A program made the position numbers and the translations under genes. Of a stretch of 64,000 bases of DNA, positions 48,332 to 60,600 are shown piece by piece (positions within the stretch are counted from its first letter, which is position 1; the number at the start of each line of letters is the position of its first letter). This DNA is from Achatina immaculata (Eukaryota; Mollusca; Gastropoda; Stylommatophora; Achatinidae). Where the stretch lies: assembly GCA_009760885.1 (NCBI GenBank), contig CM019703.1, positions 11,486,459 to 11,550,458 of the forward strand. Reading direction: 5' to 3'. The notes below the pieces were generated by a model. That model searched no databases. It was not told where the DNA came from and was given only the letters and a program-made list of their open reading frames with translations.

Positions 48332-48783
48332 AGCAGATTTTAGCAGTCGCACTCATGTGCCTGAGATGTGCTATATTTTTCATACAGCAAGGAACTGTAA
48401 AATCCAGATTTAGTAAGGCTGAACTTCGCCAAGTATAATTTTAGAACACAACATTGTATGTGTATTCCAGTGCGCTGCCTAGCTGGTTACAAACTATACA
48501 TCCCAAACAGAAATATCACAAAGAGAAGGTGGATCCAGGAAGAAAACTGAAGATTTATAAAAATTTCTTGTTCTTCAACTTCAGTACTTACTGAATTTTA
48601 ATTCTTTGTCAAATAAAGAAAAGGATGGACCGATTTGAGATAATTTTTTTTTTTTTTTGAGGTGTGCTTAGGGCATTAGCCTTTACCTAGCTAGTCTTGC
48701 CAAAATGCACGAAAGATTTTGTTATTGTGAACAACAATTCCTAAGGAATGTTATCGCTTTTAGCGTCCCATCCGCCTTTGTCT

Positions 48784-48940
48784 TGACGTTTTCTAGGGCC
48801 TGTGACGTAAACTTTCGCCGTGGAAATCAGTAACCAGGCAATTCTTTTGCTCTTTTGAGTTCCTATAGGGCCATCTGTTCCCTGGGTTACTTGTCGCCGA
48901 TTGGCTGCTTTGAGCTGAGCGGGCAATTTAATTGGCTGCC
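48784..48940 (+). promoter_or_regulatory. Probable cyclin A promoter (CRE-like, E2F-like, paired CCAAT boxes)
   Basis: Seen: TGACGTT at 48784, TGACGTAA at 48803-48810, TTTCGCCG at 48813-48820, and inverted CCAAT boxes (ATTGGCT) at 48900 and 48931, 31 bp apart. No TATA box is visible. Known: vertebrate cyclin A, B and CDK1 promoters use ATF/CRE sites and NF-Y-bound CCAAT boxes about three helical turns apart, plus E2F/CHR elements. A CTTGAA hexamer at 48998-49003 could be a variant CHR. That this cluster drives the downstream cyclin A gene is an inference from position and from the splice donor that follows at 49098. Confidence 0.55.
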
Positions 48941-48944
48941 TCGT

Positions 48945-49097
48945 TTCAACATTAAACTGTGTTGTAGTCTCACGTCTGCAGAAGTATACCGTGAGATCTT
49001 GAAAAATAATCACTTCTTGCAAGAACGGGGCGAAAAATTAAGTCTATATTGGGTATAAGAAGAAAACAACTGCCTACAAGTGTATTTTGCATAAAAG
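48945..49097 (+). other. CCNA: Probable non-coding first exon of cyclin A (5' UTR)
   Basis: A consensus donor (AAAAG|GTAAGCT) lies at 49097/49098 and a good acceptor (CATTTTTCAG|GTTAAG) at 51470/51471. The second exon then begins 33 bases before the cyclin A ATG. The 5' boundary is only a guess, placed just downstream of the CCAAT pair. No coding potential is claimed. Intron 49098-51470 holds a degenerate tandem repeat, element C and a foldback SINE. Confidence 0.45.
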
Positions 49098-49969
49098 GTA
49101 AGCTCATTCTTTGCAGTTCATGAAGTATATATAGTGCATTTTTTCCTAGATCAAGACGTGATGCATTATCCCGAATGACTACGAATTACAGGGGCGTTTG
49201 TATATGTGAGATGATTAATGTTCATATGTAATTTCATGAATATATGTAGTGTTTTTAGGCGATCAAAGCTATTTAAATCATCACTGCATTCAGAATACGT
49301 CCGTAGTTCCTTCAGTATCCTCGATATAGCCTTCTATACACAGCGACAAATATCATTTCTGTGGTGATTTACAGTGCACTTTGTTCTGTGATGTTAGCGC
49401 CTGGAATTAGCAGCCAACTCCAAGCTCCTTCGTCTTAAGCTATGTTAATTGGCGATTTATAGCCAGATTCGTGTTCCTCCCTCCCCAACTCTCTCAAATT
49501 AAATTATATACATGGAGTGCTCAATCTTGACGGCTGGTCAGTGACATTTACACTTTACATTTTGAGAAAAGCAGGGAGATTAGTGTTTTTAGTGAATCAA
49601 AGTCAATAAAATGCGATCGTTCTCTATATATTCCCCCCCCCCCCAAACAGTGCAAACGGGCACACTACTTTGTAAAACTGGCAGTAAAAGTAACCTAGGG
49701 ACCACTTGAAATATATGCTCATTTACTGATTATTATTATTCTTTTAAAAAACATTTATGAACTTTATACAACAAACATTGCATTTGTGAACTTTTATCTG
49801 AAGAACATTTCATTTATTACAACCAGATAAAAGTTTACTTCAAGACCTGAATTAGTTTTAATTTAATTTTAATAGTGTAGATAAGCAGATTACAAAGCAA
49901 CAAACTGTGTGGCACACAGGAGTTATATTGGAGATACAGAAATATTGGTGTGATGGAAATTAAAACTTT

Positions 49970-50290
49970 ACAAATGCTCCGGTCAGAGACATGAGGGATG
50001 AAGCAAAGAGACTATACAAATGCTCATCTCAAAGATAGCAGTGAATATGATGCAAGGAAATCTCCCAAATGCTCATCTCAGAGATAACTGAATATAAAGC
50101 AAAGAAACCTCATAAATGGTTATCTCAAGGATAGCAATGAATATGATGCAAGGAAACATCCCAAATGTTCATCTCAAAGATAGAAATGAATTGAAGCAAG
50201 TAAATCTTATAAATGCTCCGCTCACAGTAGCAGTATACATGAAAACTCTTAAATACCCCTCAGAGACAGCAGTGAATTTGAAGCAAAGGA
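49970..50290. repeat. Degenerate ~57-bp tandem repeat in the 5' UTR intron
   Basis: Six or so units share AAATGCTCATCTCAAAGATA and GAATATGATGCAAGGAAA. They have diverged too far for clean alignment by eye. Confidence 0.7.
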
Positions 50291-51040
50291 AATAAGTTTT
50301 TTGATGCAGGTTGAAACAGCCTGTGGAATTAGTTGAATCACGCTGAGGTTTTCATGTGAGAAAGTCCAAGGCTGGACTGGATGGGCAACCACTTCTCACC
50401 CAGTGGGGATATACTGATATCCAAAGCATGTCGAGGTTTTCCTGTGAGAAAGTCCAACTCTAGGGTGGATGGACAACCACCTCACCTTGAGGGGATATAC
50501 TGATATTCAAATCATGCCAAGGTTTTCTGGTGAGAAAGTCCAACTCTAGATTAAACTGGTGCAATGAAAACCAAGGTGTCACGCAATCCCACTTCTGTGA
50601 CCCACCAAGAATTTGGGCCCAAGCCCCGCGATACTCTGAACCTCTTGTGGAACAATTTTTTATAAATAGGAAACTACGAGGTTTTGGTACGGTAAAGTAA
50701 GAGAACAAATATTGTAGGATTAAACCTCGAAAAAATCGTAGACAAAGCACTTTGGTGAGACGTGAGAGAAAGAAAAATCACAAGAGAATTACCTGGGATT
50801 CGAACACGGACTCTGGTAGGACGAGCAGCTGTCTAGCCACAAGAGAACAGCGTACTATTGACTTAGCCAACTAGCACCCCTTTTTTCAAGGTTTAATCCT
50901 ACAATATTTGTTCTCTTACTTTACTGAACCTCTTGTGATCCTCTTGGGGACCACATGACACATCGAGGACCACAGGAGTAAATTAGCAGGATTATGGGGC
51001 GATCTTGGTGCTGGAAGCGAACAAAGAAGAAGAAGAAGAA
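50291..51040 (+). mobile_element. Element C, copy 4, 5'-truncated and interrupted
   Basis: Positions 50291-50649 and 50938-51040 are the 3' part of element C in plus orientation, ending in GCGAACAAAGAAGAAGAAG. A foldback SINE separates them. Located in the cyclin A 5' UTR intron. Confidence 0.8.
50650..50923. mobile_element. Foldback SINE with tRNA-like loop, copy 2
   Basis: Inserted in element C with a 14-bp duplication CTGAACCTCTTGTG (50636-50649 and 50924-50937). The left arm is complete, including the extra 40 bp found on the right of copy 1. The right arm is shortened, lacking about 60 bp next to the loop. Confidence 0.88.
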
Positions 51041-51503
51041 GTTAGTTGATCCTCTTGGACCAAAGGCTGCGCATAGGGCAGAGGACAAGGCTCTCCATGT
51101 CTGGCGATTCCTTGCTACTTGCTTTAGATCTTCGGTTTTTCTGATGAGCATTGTTGAACACTCCTTGGTAATAACTCTTCTAGTGTGGAATAAAATACAG
51201 AAAAGAGTAAGTAAATCACTGACACAAAATTAATGGACTGAGAACTCAGAAGATGGAGCAAACTAGAGAGCCATAGCTGATAACCTACCCTGAGGGGATA
51301 GCACAAGATGATGATTAATTTATTAATTGTAGAACTCAAAAATCTTATTACTGCTTCTTCTGTGCATTTTCCAGTTGCTTATTCCATGCACTTTTTAACC
51401 ACTGTATCTATACATTTGTCAACCACTAGATGTATACATTTTTCAGCCACATGTTCTGTGCATTTTTCAGGTTAAGTGGAGTGGAAATAAAAAGCTACAA
51501 ACC

Positions 51504-51671
51504 ATGTCAGGGACATTTAGGATACACAACAACACTGCTAGTTATTCTGCTGAAGTGGCCAAGGAGAATGTTCACCCTAAACTCAGTCGAGCTGGCAATT
51601 CAAAGCGACCAGCACTAGGAAATGTTACCAACCAGCTGAGGAGACAACCACAGAGGGTTGCTAAGGGAAAG
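51504..51671 (+). CDS. CCNA: Cyclin A coding exon 1 (residues 1-56)
   Basis: This exon encodes the degradation-signal region: KEN box at residues 20-22 and destruction box at 35-43. It ends in phase 0 at AAAG|GTAAAA. The non-coding part of the exon probably starts at 51471. The following 1.0-kb intron holds a poly-G tract (51914-51924) and a decayed SINE (52480-52605). Confidence 0.93.
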
Positions 51672-54600
51672 GTAAAAATGTGTAAACTTAAATTTGAGGC
51701 TGAGGCTTTTCAGCAAAGAAAACTGGGCAAGATTGCCCGACAGATTCTGATTGGTTTTCTGACCTGGCAGGAGTAAAGGCAGGGAGACTGAAACAGTAGG
51801 TGTAGATTATTGCTATGAAAATACATGTTAAAAAAAAACAACAGAAAACCACAGACTGTGGAGACAGTAATTAGCATGAGCAAGAATTACCGAACTACAG
51901 TGTTTGTAGTTTGGGGGGGGGGGGCTTTAAATGCATGATGGGTCAGAGATGAAATAATGAAACTATTCAGTGGAAAACCAGTGAGTATTAATTTTTTTAA
52001 TAATTTTTTTTCTTTGCTGTGGTTATACTTGTATTAATCTTATCTTGTCTTTCAGTTTCTGAGAGATTATGAAGGCTTGGGTTGATGATGCTATCCTGTT
52101 TCATTCAAATAACCTAAAAGAAGAAATAATGAGCACTTGACACTTTCTGTTTTATGTTGTATAGCACTAACTCAGTATTCACAAAGAGAAATTAAATGGA
52201 TAGTGATCTGAATACTAAAGACTTGAATTATGCAAACATGTCTTTAGTTCAACACAGTCATCTAAGCATACAGGATAAGACAACAGTCGGCAGATAAATG
52301 GGAACTTCAGTGTTGAAAAGATAGACAAGATGATGAAAGTAGAAAATATAACACCAACTGATGACTGAAACCTTGTGGGAACATTATCTTCATATCCCAT
52401 GGCAGCACAGCAATACCTGGAAGTATAAATAAGACATAACATTTAGCACCTTAATCAACAGAAAATGACTTTTCATTGGCAGTTTGTGTTCGAACAAAAG
52501 AGATGTCAGTCACCCCAGCTGTAAAAATGAGTGGCTACTTCCGGAGCTGAGAGGGAATGGCAGTGAGTTACGATGCTGACCACACCACCCAAAGACTCAA
52601 ACCATTGTCAGTTTTTGTTGGTTGAGGTGAAGCTTGATTTTTGCATAACTATTACATATGATTTTATATTGTTTCACTTTTTAGCATACATTTCAGCAGG
52701 GATCATCAAGAATTGCAGATGAGCAAGAAAATATAGCCCCAGCAGTTTCTAAAGGAGGCAGAGGAGCACCAGGCCTTGCTCAGTTTACAATATTTGAGGA
52801 TGCAGTGGCACCATGTACAAGAATTCAAGTTCCAGCATCAAGTAGTCAAGAGGATGAGCTAATAGTGGATCAAGAGAATCTGCCAGAGCCACGTCCAGTA
52901 CTGTCTGATGCAGTGACTAACTTGAACCGCATTAGTGGCCCTAGATATTGCTGTCCTCTACTTCCACTGGAGCTTGGTCACAATGCTGTTGGTATGTTTA
53001 GTCTGCATGGAACAATCTTAAAAAGTGGTAATTTAGAAGTCAGTAAATGTAATAGAAAATGGTGCTTCTGAATTCAGTAAATGTAAAAATTTAGAAGGAA
53101 TAATTTTCAGTGCATTGAATTTCATAGGAAGTAGTAACTTTTCAGATGGGGAGTGATCTGCAGTGGATCTGATCTTTGAAGTTGTGTGAGAAAATGGTTC
53201 TTCAGTTTGCTTTATCACATTAAGCTTTGTGTTAATCTGTCTGTGGCTGGGGCATGTTACAGCTTCACAGCCTGTTTAACCAGAAGCATCTCTTGGGGTA
53301 GGTTGGGGTAGGATGTAGATTTGACTATCTAGTTTGTTGGATCCTGTCATCTGTATTAAGTTTTGTGGAGTTTTCACAGTTTATTTTGTCTGTAAACAAA
53401 AATTGTTGGAAGTTTAGATGGCAGTGTGTTCTCGGTTTTAGGTCTTCCAAAGAGTTTGTTCTTTGTTTTAGGTCTTCCAAAGAGTTTTTTCATGGTTTCA
53501 TAGGTTTTAGGTCTTCCAAAGAGTTTGTTCTTTGTTTTAGGTCTTCCAAAGAGCACTTAACAAGATATAGTCATTTTAAATATATTGCAGCAGTTTAATG
53601 ATACATCTTTATGAGACTTCTTCACAAGATGCTATGTATTTAGTGCAGTACTTGATGTGCTTACGTGACATTTTGCTCTGAATTTTACAGACTCCCCTAT
53701 GTTCATCGATGATGCCTGCAGAAGTCATGAAGTTAGCCTGAACAAACCAGATGAGTTTGGCCTTGACCCTTACTTTCAAGATATATACAACTACCTCAGG
53801 ACGAAGGAGGTATGAAACACATATTGGTTAGTCAATTGTATTTTAGTTTCTTATTTCACATATTTAGGCAGCATTGTTGATAAATACTAGAGAACAGAAA
53901 AGGATGTTAAACCCAGAATAACCAAGGCCAGGACAGCATTTATCCAGCTGAACAAGTCATGGTCATCAAAGAACTTCAAAACAGGAACCAAACTTAGGCA
54001 TTTCAATACAGACTGTCCTGCTATATGGTTCAGAGACATGCTCTTTAAATACATTCAGTTCATTGTTTGTGAAAAAGAAAAGAAAAAAAGTGTAAACCTA
54101 GAGATCAGAAAAGAGAATCTCAAACTCATCAACTGTTGAAAAACTGCTTTAGGTGTTAGGATTTGGAGTGTCATGTTGTTTATACATCCTAAATGACAGA
54201 CTTGACAAATTTAACAGTGCCTGAGCAAAGAAGTTTGTGTGGTGTATGTTTTTTCTGATATCATTTGTCTGGCTCAAGTCAGCCTATTGTGAAAATGAGT
54301 GCCTGGTTCCCCATGGAGGCAGAGGAGAGCAGTCTGCTAGTTGTGATGCTGATGACATGACATTAGATGAAAGAAGGAGGGCTTTGATACTTTTATTTTG
54401 TATTGACCTGCATTAGCTTGACCTTCGTATTAATGGTGAAAATGAATCCAAATTCACAGTGTGCAAGCAGGCCTGGCAAAGACTATATGAATCGTCAGAA
54501 TGATGTCACAACATCCATGAGAAACATCCTGGTTGACTGGCTTGTAGAAGTAAGCTATTATTTTTTGTGTTGTGATAGGTAGCAGGGATAACTATTTTGA

Positions 54601-57600
54601 GCGATGGTTGGGAGCAAGGATAATTGTGTTAGTATGATGGAGCAAGGATAATTGTGTTAGTATGATGGCTGGGAGCAAGGATAATTGTGTTAGTATGATG
54701 GAGCAAGGATAATTGTGTTAGTATGATGGCTGGGAGCAAGGATAGTTGTGTTAGTATGATGGCTGGGAGCAAGGATAATTGTGTTAGTATGATGACCGGG
54801 AGCAAGCCTAAGTGTGCTTCATTAATGACTGGGAGCAGGAATTACTGTTAGTGATGGCTGGGAGCAAGAATTACTGTTAGTGATGGCTGGGAGCAAGGAT
54901 AACTTAGTGATGGCTGGGAGCAAGAATTACTGTTAGTGATGGCTGGGAGCAAGGATAACTTAGTGATGGCTGGGAGCAAGAATTACTGTTAGTGATGGCT
55001 GGGAGCAAGAATAACTTAGTGATGGCTGGGAGCAAGAATAACTATTAGTGATGGCTGAGAACAAGGATAAACATTTGATTGATGGTATAGTTATTTAGGC
55101 TAGTAAACCAGAGCTAGAACCGAGCTCAGCACTCTGTGTGTCTGTGTGGTAGATTATTGTATTTCAGGCCATCTTTATCATCGTCCATGTTACCATGATA
55201 AAGGTCACATAAGCCCATAAGCACACCTATCTTATCCAAGAGATTAAAAACTATTTGATGCTGTTATTCTAGCAATTTCTCATAGCTGCATTTCGAATAC
55301 TGTTCTCTGAGGTTTTGAGCAGTTGATCAGTTGTTAATGATAAGTTGATTATTCTGAGACAACTGTTTGATTAGTGTATGATCAACTTGCATAAGTCCTG
55401 CTAAGTTTGGTCACAGATCATAAATGTCTATACATTGCAGATTTTACCCTATCCTGGGATGTTCTTGTGATGAAGACTAAATTTGGGCAAAAAGCAGTGC
55501 TTTCTGTTCTGATTTTCTTACACTGTTTTGATCTTTCATACAGAATTCAAAAGTTATGAGCACAAAAACCAAGTTAAGACTATTCAATTCAGATGTAATA
55601 TCCACCCTCATTTATGCATGTGAAAGCTGGAAAACAACTAAAGAAATAGAAAAGAAATTAGACTCTTTTGAAAACAAATGCCTAAGGAAAATACTCTGCA
55701 TCAAGTGGAACGAATTCAAGAACAATGCAGAGATAAGACAGATGACTGAACAACAACCAGTCTCATGGTTGATCAGGAAAAGGAGATGGACATATGTTGG
55801 TCACTTGATGAGAAGAAATGATCAGAGAATCCCAAAACAAGCTATCAAGTGGAACACAACAGGCCAAAGAAAAAGAGGCAGACCATGTGAAACTCTGAAG
55901 AGGACATTGTTAAGAGAGGCCAAATTAACAGGCATAAAATTCTTTGATGAGGTTGAAAGACTCGCTGAAGAAAGGAAAAATTGGAGAACTACTTTGCGAG
56001 CCCTATGTGACGTTTAACAGCACGGAAAGGATATAAGATAAGATATAAGATAAGATGTTCTTTCTGCGTTTGTGAATGTATTTACTGGACCAGAGGTATC
56101 TTTACATATTGAGGGTATGGGAGCCAGGTGATGGGGGTTACTGGATCAGGTCTTTTAAAAAATTGTTGGTTTATAATTTTCTTTCACCTTTTCTGTTCCT
56201 GGCTATCTATGAGTGAAGTAGCATGAAGCTTATTTACATCTGTTGAAGGTATACTGGTACCTGATTTGACTGGTGGTGGTGGTGATTTTGATAGGCTGAT
56301 GACAAAGGTATGGAGATGTAGTAGGCAATCTTTGGGGGGCCTGTAATAGAAAAATGTTAAGAACTCTAGAACTACATTATGGAGTATTGTTTCATGTGGT
56401 AATTTCTGTTCAAACAGAATTTATTTCACAGCAAAAGTGACATCTTACAGTGATTCAGAATTAAATTTGTTCTTTTGAATATTTAGTGTTTTTCTGTATG
56501 TGTTTTGTTACGTTGGCAGGTTGGTGAGGAATATAGACTACAGAGAGAGACACTGTTTCTAGCTGTTAACTACATTGACCGCTTTCTGAGTCTGGTTGGA
56601 GTTTATAGACCAAAGCTGCAGCTGGTGGGAGCAGCCAGCATGTTCATTGCTTCGTAAGTATTGACACCCATTGGAAGAATTTGAAAGTGGATTTGGAATT
56701 TGCTTTTTTGAATTGCAAGGGTTATATCTGAAAAGATGAGATGAATGTTAACCGTGCCACGAACTGACAGAGCAGTACACATAATGTGCTTTCATGGTCA
56801 GGTTTCTCTACTGTTCAACAGAACATTAAATATAATGTTTTCTGTGTAAGATCATCTGTTGATACATTTACTGTTATTATATCATGGCAGGTTATTTCCC
56901 ATCATAATTACATGTATTTTAATTTAAGGAGTGGTGTGTCAGGCTCCATGAGTTTGATTGAAGGGAGATTTTTTTTTGGGGGGGGGGGGGGAAATCTTAA
57001 CATGAACTATTTTTAGGATAGGATGTGTTATGTTACTTTTCTCATTCATTGTTTAGTTTTCAGTACTTTTCTCATTCATTGTTTAGTTTTCAGTACTTTT
57101 CTCATTCATTGTTTAGTTTTCAGTGGTGACAAAATCTTATAGTTGGTTTGAAGTGAATTTGTGTGCTGTTGAAACAGCTATAAACACTGAAGAAAATGTA
57201 TGAAGAAAGGCAGAGAAGTTTATCAAGGTGAAAAAAAAAAATGCCATTAAGTCATTTTGGGGGAAAATGGTGTCATGCCTGTATTTTCCGTGACCTATGG
57301 TACATGAGAGTGTGATGTGGTCAGTATTACACCTGGCTGCATTTAACTTCCCATTTAACTTTTTTTTTTACAGAAACTTGGTGATGAGATGATTTTTTTT
57401 TTTTAAAGAAACTTAATGATGAGATGATTTTTTTTTTTTAAAGAAACTTAATGATGAGATGATTTTTTTTTTTAAAGAAACTTAATGATGAGATGATTTT
57501 TTTTTTTTAAAAGGAACTTAATGATGAGATGATTTTTTTTTTTTAAAGAAACTTAATGATGAGATGATTTTTTTTTTTTAAAAGGAACTTAATGATGAGA

Positions 57601-60600
57601 TGAACTTTTTTTTCTTTAAAGTATCAATTATGAGATGAATTTTTTTTTTAAAAGAAAGTTAATGATGAGATTAATTTTTTTTTTTTTTAAAGAAAATTAA
57701 CTCTTTGTAAACTTGGGGTGTTTCCCTCAAAATACCAAGAGGGGTAAATTTCACATTGTGGAATAGGATGGTTGTCACATTTAAAAGAATGACAAAGGCA
57801 TAATCTGATTTATAGTATCATATCTTCTTCTTCGTTCACTTCTACCACCAAGCCCGCCCTGTGATCCCACTGAATTTACACCTGTGGTCCTCGTTAAGTC
57901 CTGTGGTCCCCAAGAGGACCACATGAGATCCCAGAGAGGACCACAAGAGATTCAGAGTATCATAGGGCTTGAGCCTGTATTTCTTGGTGGGTCTCAGAAG
58001 CGGGATTGTGTAACACCGTGGTTTTCGTTGCACCAGTTTAGTCTAGAGTTGGACTTTCTCACCGGAAAACTTCGACTTGTTTTGGATATCAGTATATCTC
58101 CGCTGGGTGAGAGGTGGTAGCCCACCCAGGCCAGAGTTGGACTTTCTCACCAGAAAACCTCAACGTGATTAGGATACGTATACATCCCTGCCGGGTGAGA
58201 GGTGGTTGCCTATCTAGACTGCACTGGTCCAGTGTCTCCGACTTCAGCATTTTGTGGTCGTGGCCGCTACCCTTCCTAGATGTTACCAGGATGGAGCTTT
58301 TGTCCAGGAGGATGAATCCTCGCCACTAGTGACTTCCACCCCTGGGTTGAGCCGGTCTAGGCATATTATCCCAGTATGGGCGTGTTTGGGATGTGACCGA
58401 CCTCTGGAGCAGAGGTACCGTGACATGTGTAGCCTTCAAGTTTCACCCCTGGTGTATGCCGGTTTAGGCATATTTCACCAGTGTAGGTGTATTTCGGACG
58501 TGGGCGGCCTCTAGATCAGAGACGCCGTGGTATATGTAACTCTCACAGCGATACTACTGGACATACTGATTAAGCTTCACTTTATCCTTTCCTTCGTCTT
58601 TTCACATCGGTGCTGCATAGCTACCCTTATTTCTTTTCCGCAGTTTCTTCCTTGACCGGGAGGAGCTTCACTCCACGCGCATGGCTTCCGAAGAATCTCG
58701 CCAGCAGTGTCTTAACCTCTGGGTTAAGCTGGTTCAGAAATTTCACCCGTGATTTGACTGTTTGCTTTGCTTTATCCTTTCTACCACCTTTTCCGCAGTG
58801 GTGCCGCGCGGAAACCCCATTTGCACTTTTCTTCATTGGCTGGGAGGAGCACTGCTCCACACATGGCAGCTGACGAATCTCACCAGCAGTGGTAGATGAG
58901 CTACCAAACGTGCCTCTCATCTACCCTAAGTGTCTGGTTTTCAGGTGTCAGATATTCGCCTTCGCCCCTTCTCCTGTCAGTTTAAACAGTTCTGCCACGA
59001 GAAGGCCAGGAGCTGGACTTGACTGCCAGAGGCCATTTGAGACGCACACTGTTGGAGCATAGAGCAAATTCTCCACCCCACCTCCGGCAGTAACAGTCCT
59101 TAGAACCATAGTATCATATATTATACATTATTTTAAAGAAGAAAAGATGTATTTTGTTTTTCTAATAAAATTTTTAGCATGTTGTTAGTATACAAAAAAA
59201 AAAAAAGCTAAGAACTGGGAAGAAAGAATGGAAAATGAAGACATTGGAATGTTTTTTTCACTTACCCATTTAGTAGTTGGTCATATAATTCCATAATGAA
59301 TAAACATTTACACAAACACCTTTTCTTCATATATCTTCCAAAATTTACATGAAAACATACACTAATTATGCATATACAGTAAACTAAAAACACCAAGTGG
59401 GTAGGTAATATTTACATGAAAACAAGTGGGTGGGCGTTGACTAATATTTACCAGAAAACAGGCCATTGTGTTTTGTTTTTTTTTAATTTGAAGCATTCTA
59501 CATTTAATTTTTTAAATTACACAATCTCCAGCATTACGTACTGTGATATTACAGCTAGTACTAGCAAAAAGCTGAGTAGTAGTATCACCAGCTACCCTTC
59601 TAGCACGTTTTGATGCTGGACCAAACAAAAACATCCTCATCCTATGAATCAGTGCCACGTGGGTCCGAAAATTCAAAATCTCTACTGCTGCATTCTCTTC
59701 ACCGCAGTCTAGATATTTTTACATTAAATTCTGAACTTGTAACGCAGAAATACGCTGCTCCGATGAAGTAAACCACCACTGGAAGCCATATTTGTTGATA
59801 AACAAAAACCTAGCGATCATAAACTTTGACAAAAACTCATTAAATTAACACACTACCGCTCTAAAATCAGCTGAAACACACGCCTCGTGTCGACAAATGG
59901 ATTCCGGAAGTCCAACTGCTGGTTTTAAGTATACTTTGATTATTTTCAAAATTAGAGAGCTACAAACCATCATCGCACTGTCTGGAGAATAGGGTAATGA
60001 GGGGAAAAAAACCATGCAGGATGCGTCTCAAAGGGTACAAAGAGTTAATGATGAGATGGATTTTTTTTTTTTTTAAAGAAACTTAATGATGAGATGAACA
60101 TAATGTGTATAATCACAGGTATAATTTGTCAGTATAATGTATATAATAAGAGAAGGAAAAAAATGTATTAATCTTTATTCTTGCAGGAAATATGAGGAAA
60201 TCTACCCTCCTGATGTGGCCGAATTTGTCTACATCACAGATGACACATACACCAAAAGTCAGGTGAAAGAAGTTCTGTTCATGTCAGTTTTATTTGATTT
60301 TGTTTCCTTTTATTTGTTCACTTGATTTTGCTTTGTCCATTTGAGCATATAAAACTAACCAGGTTTTGTTTCATATTTGTACTTGTATGAACTCCCTGTA
60401 ACTGCGAGCTGTTCTTTGCAGCCAGTGACGTAGAGATGTTGAGGCACAGCATTGTTTTGGCATGGGAGCAGGTTATGGTGGCCACTTTTTCAGTCCAGGA
60501 GTACAACTAAAAAGCAGGGGGTGTGCAGTGCTTCTTTAGCAGACTCCACCACCATGGGGACTGCGTCGATTCCTGCCCCATTAGCCAGGCTAGGCCTGTT

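Larger units (their letters stand above)
57360..60095. repeat. ~37-bp tandem array (CTTAATGATGAGATGATTTT), interrupted
   Basis: About eight units with T-runs of variable length at 57360-57700. One and a half more units follow at 60045-60095, after a 2.34-kb insertion. Confidence 0.9.

Noticed and set aside
52697..52991. Alternative start of cyclin A exon 2 at 52697
   Set aside because: In frame and possible, but the acceptor at 52685 has the better pyrimidine tract; kept only as an alternative.
55556..56017. Independent 153-codon gene in cyclin A intron 4
   Set aside because: The motifs are a LINE ORF C-terminus, followed by a LINE-type (ATAAG)n tail; it is a truncated insertion.
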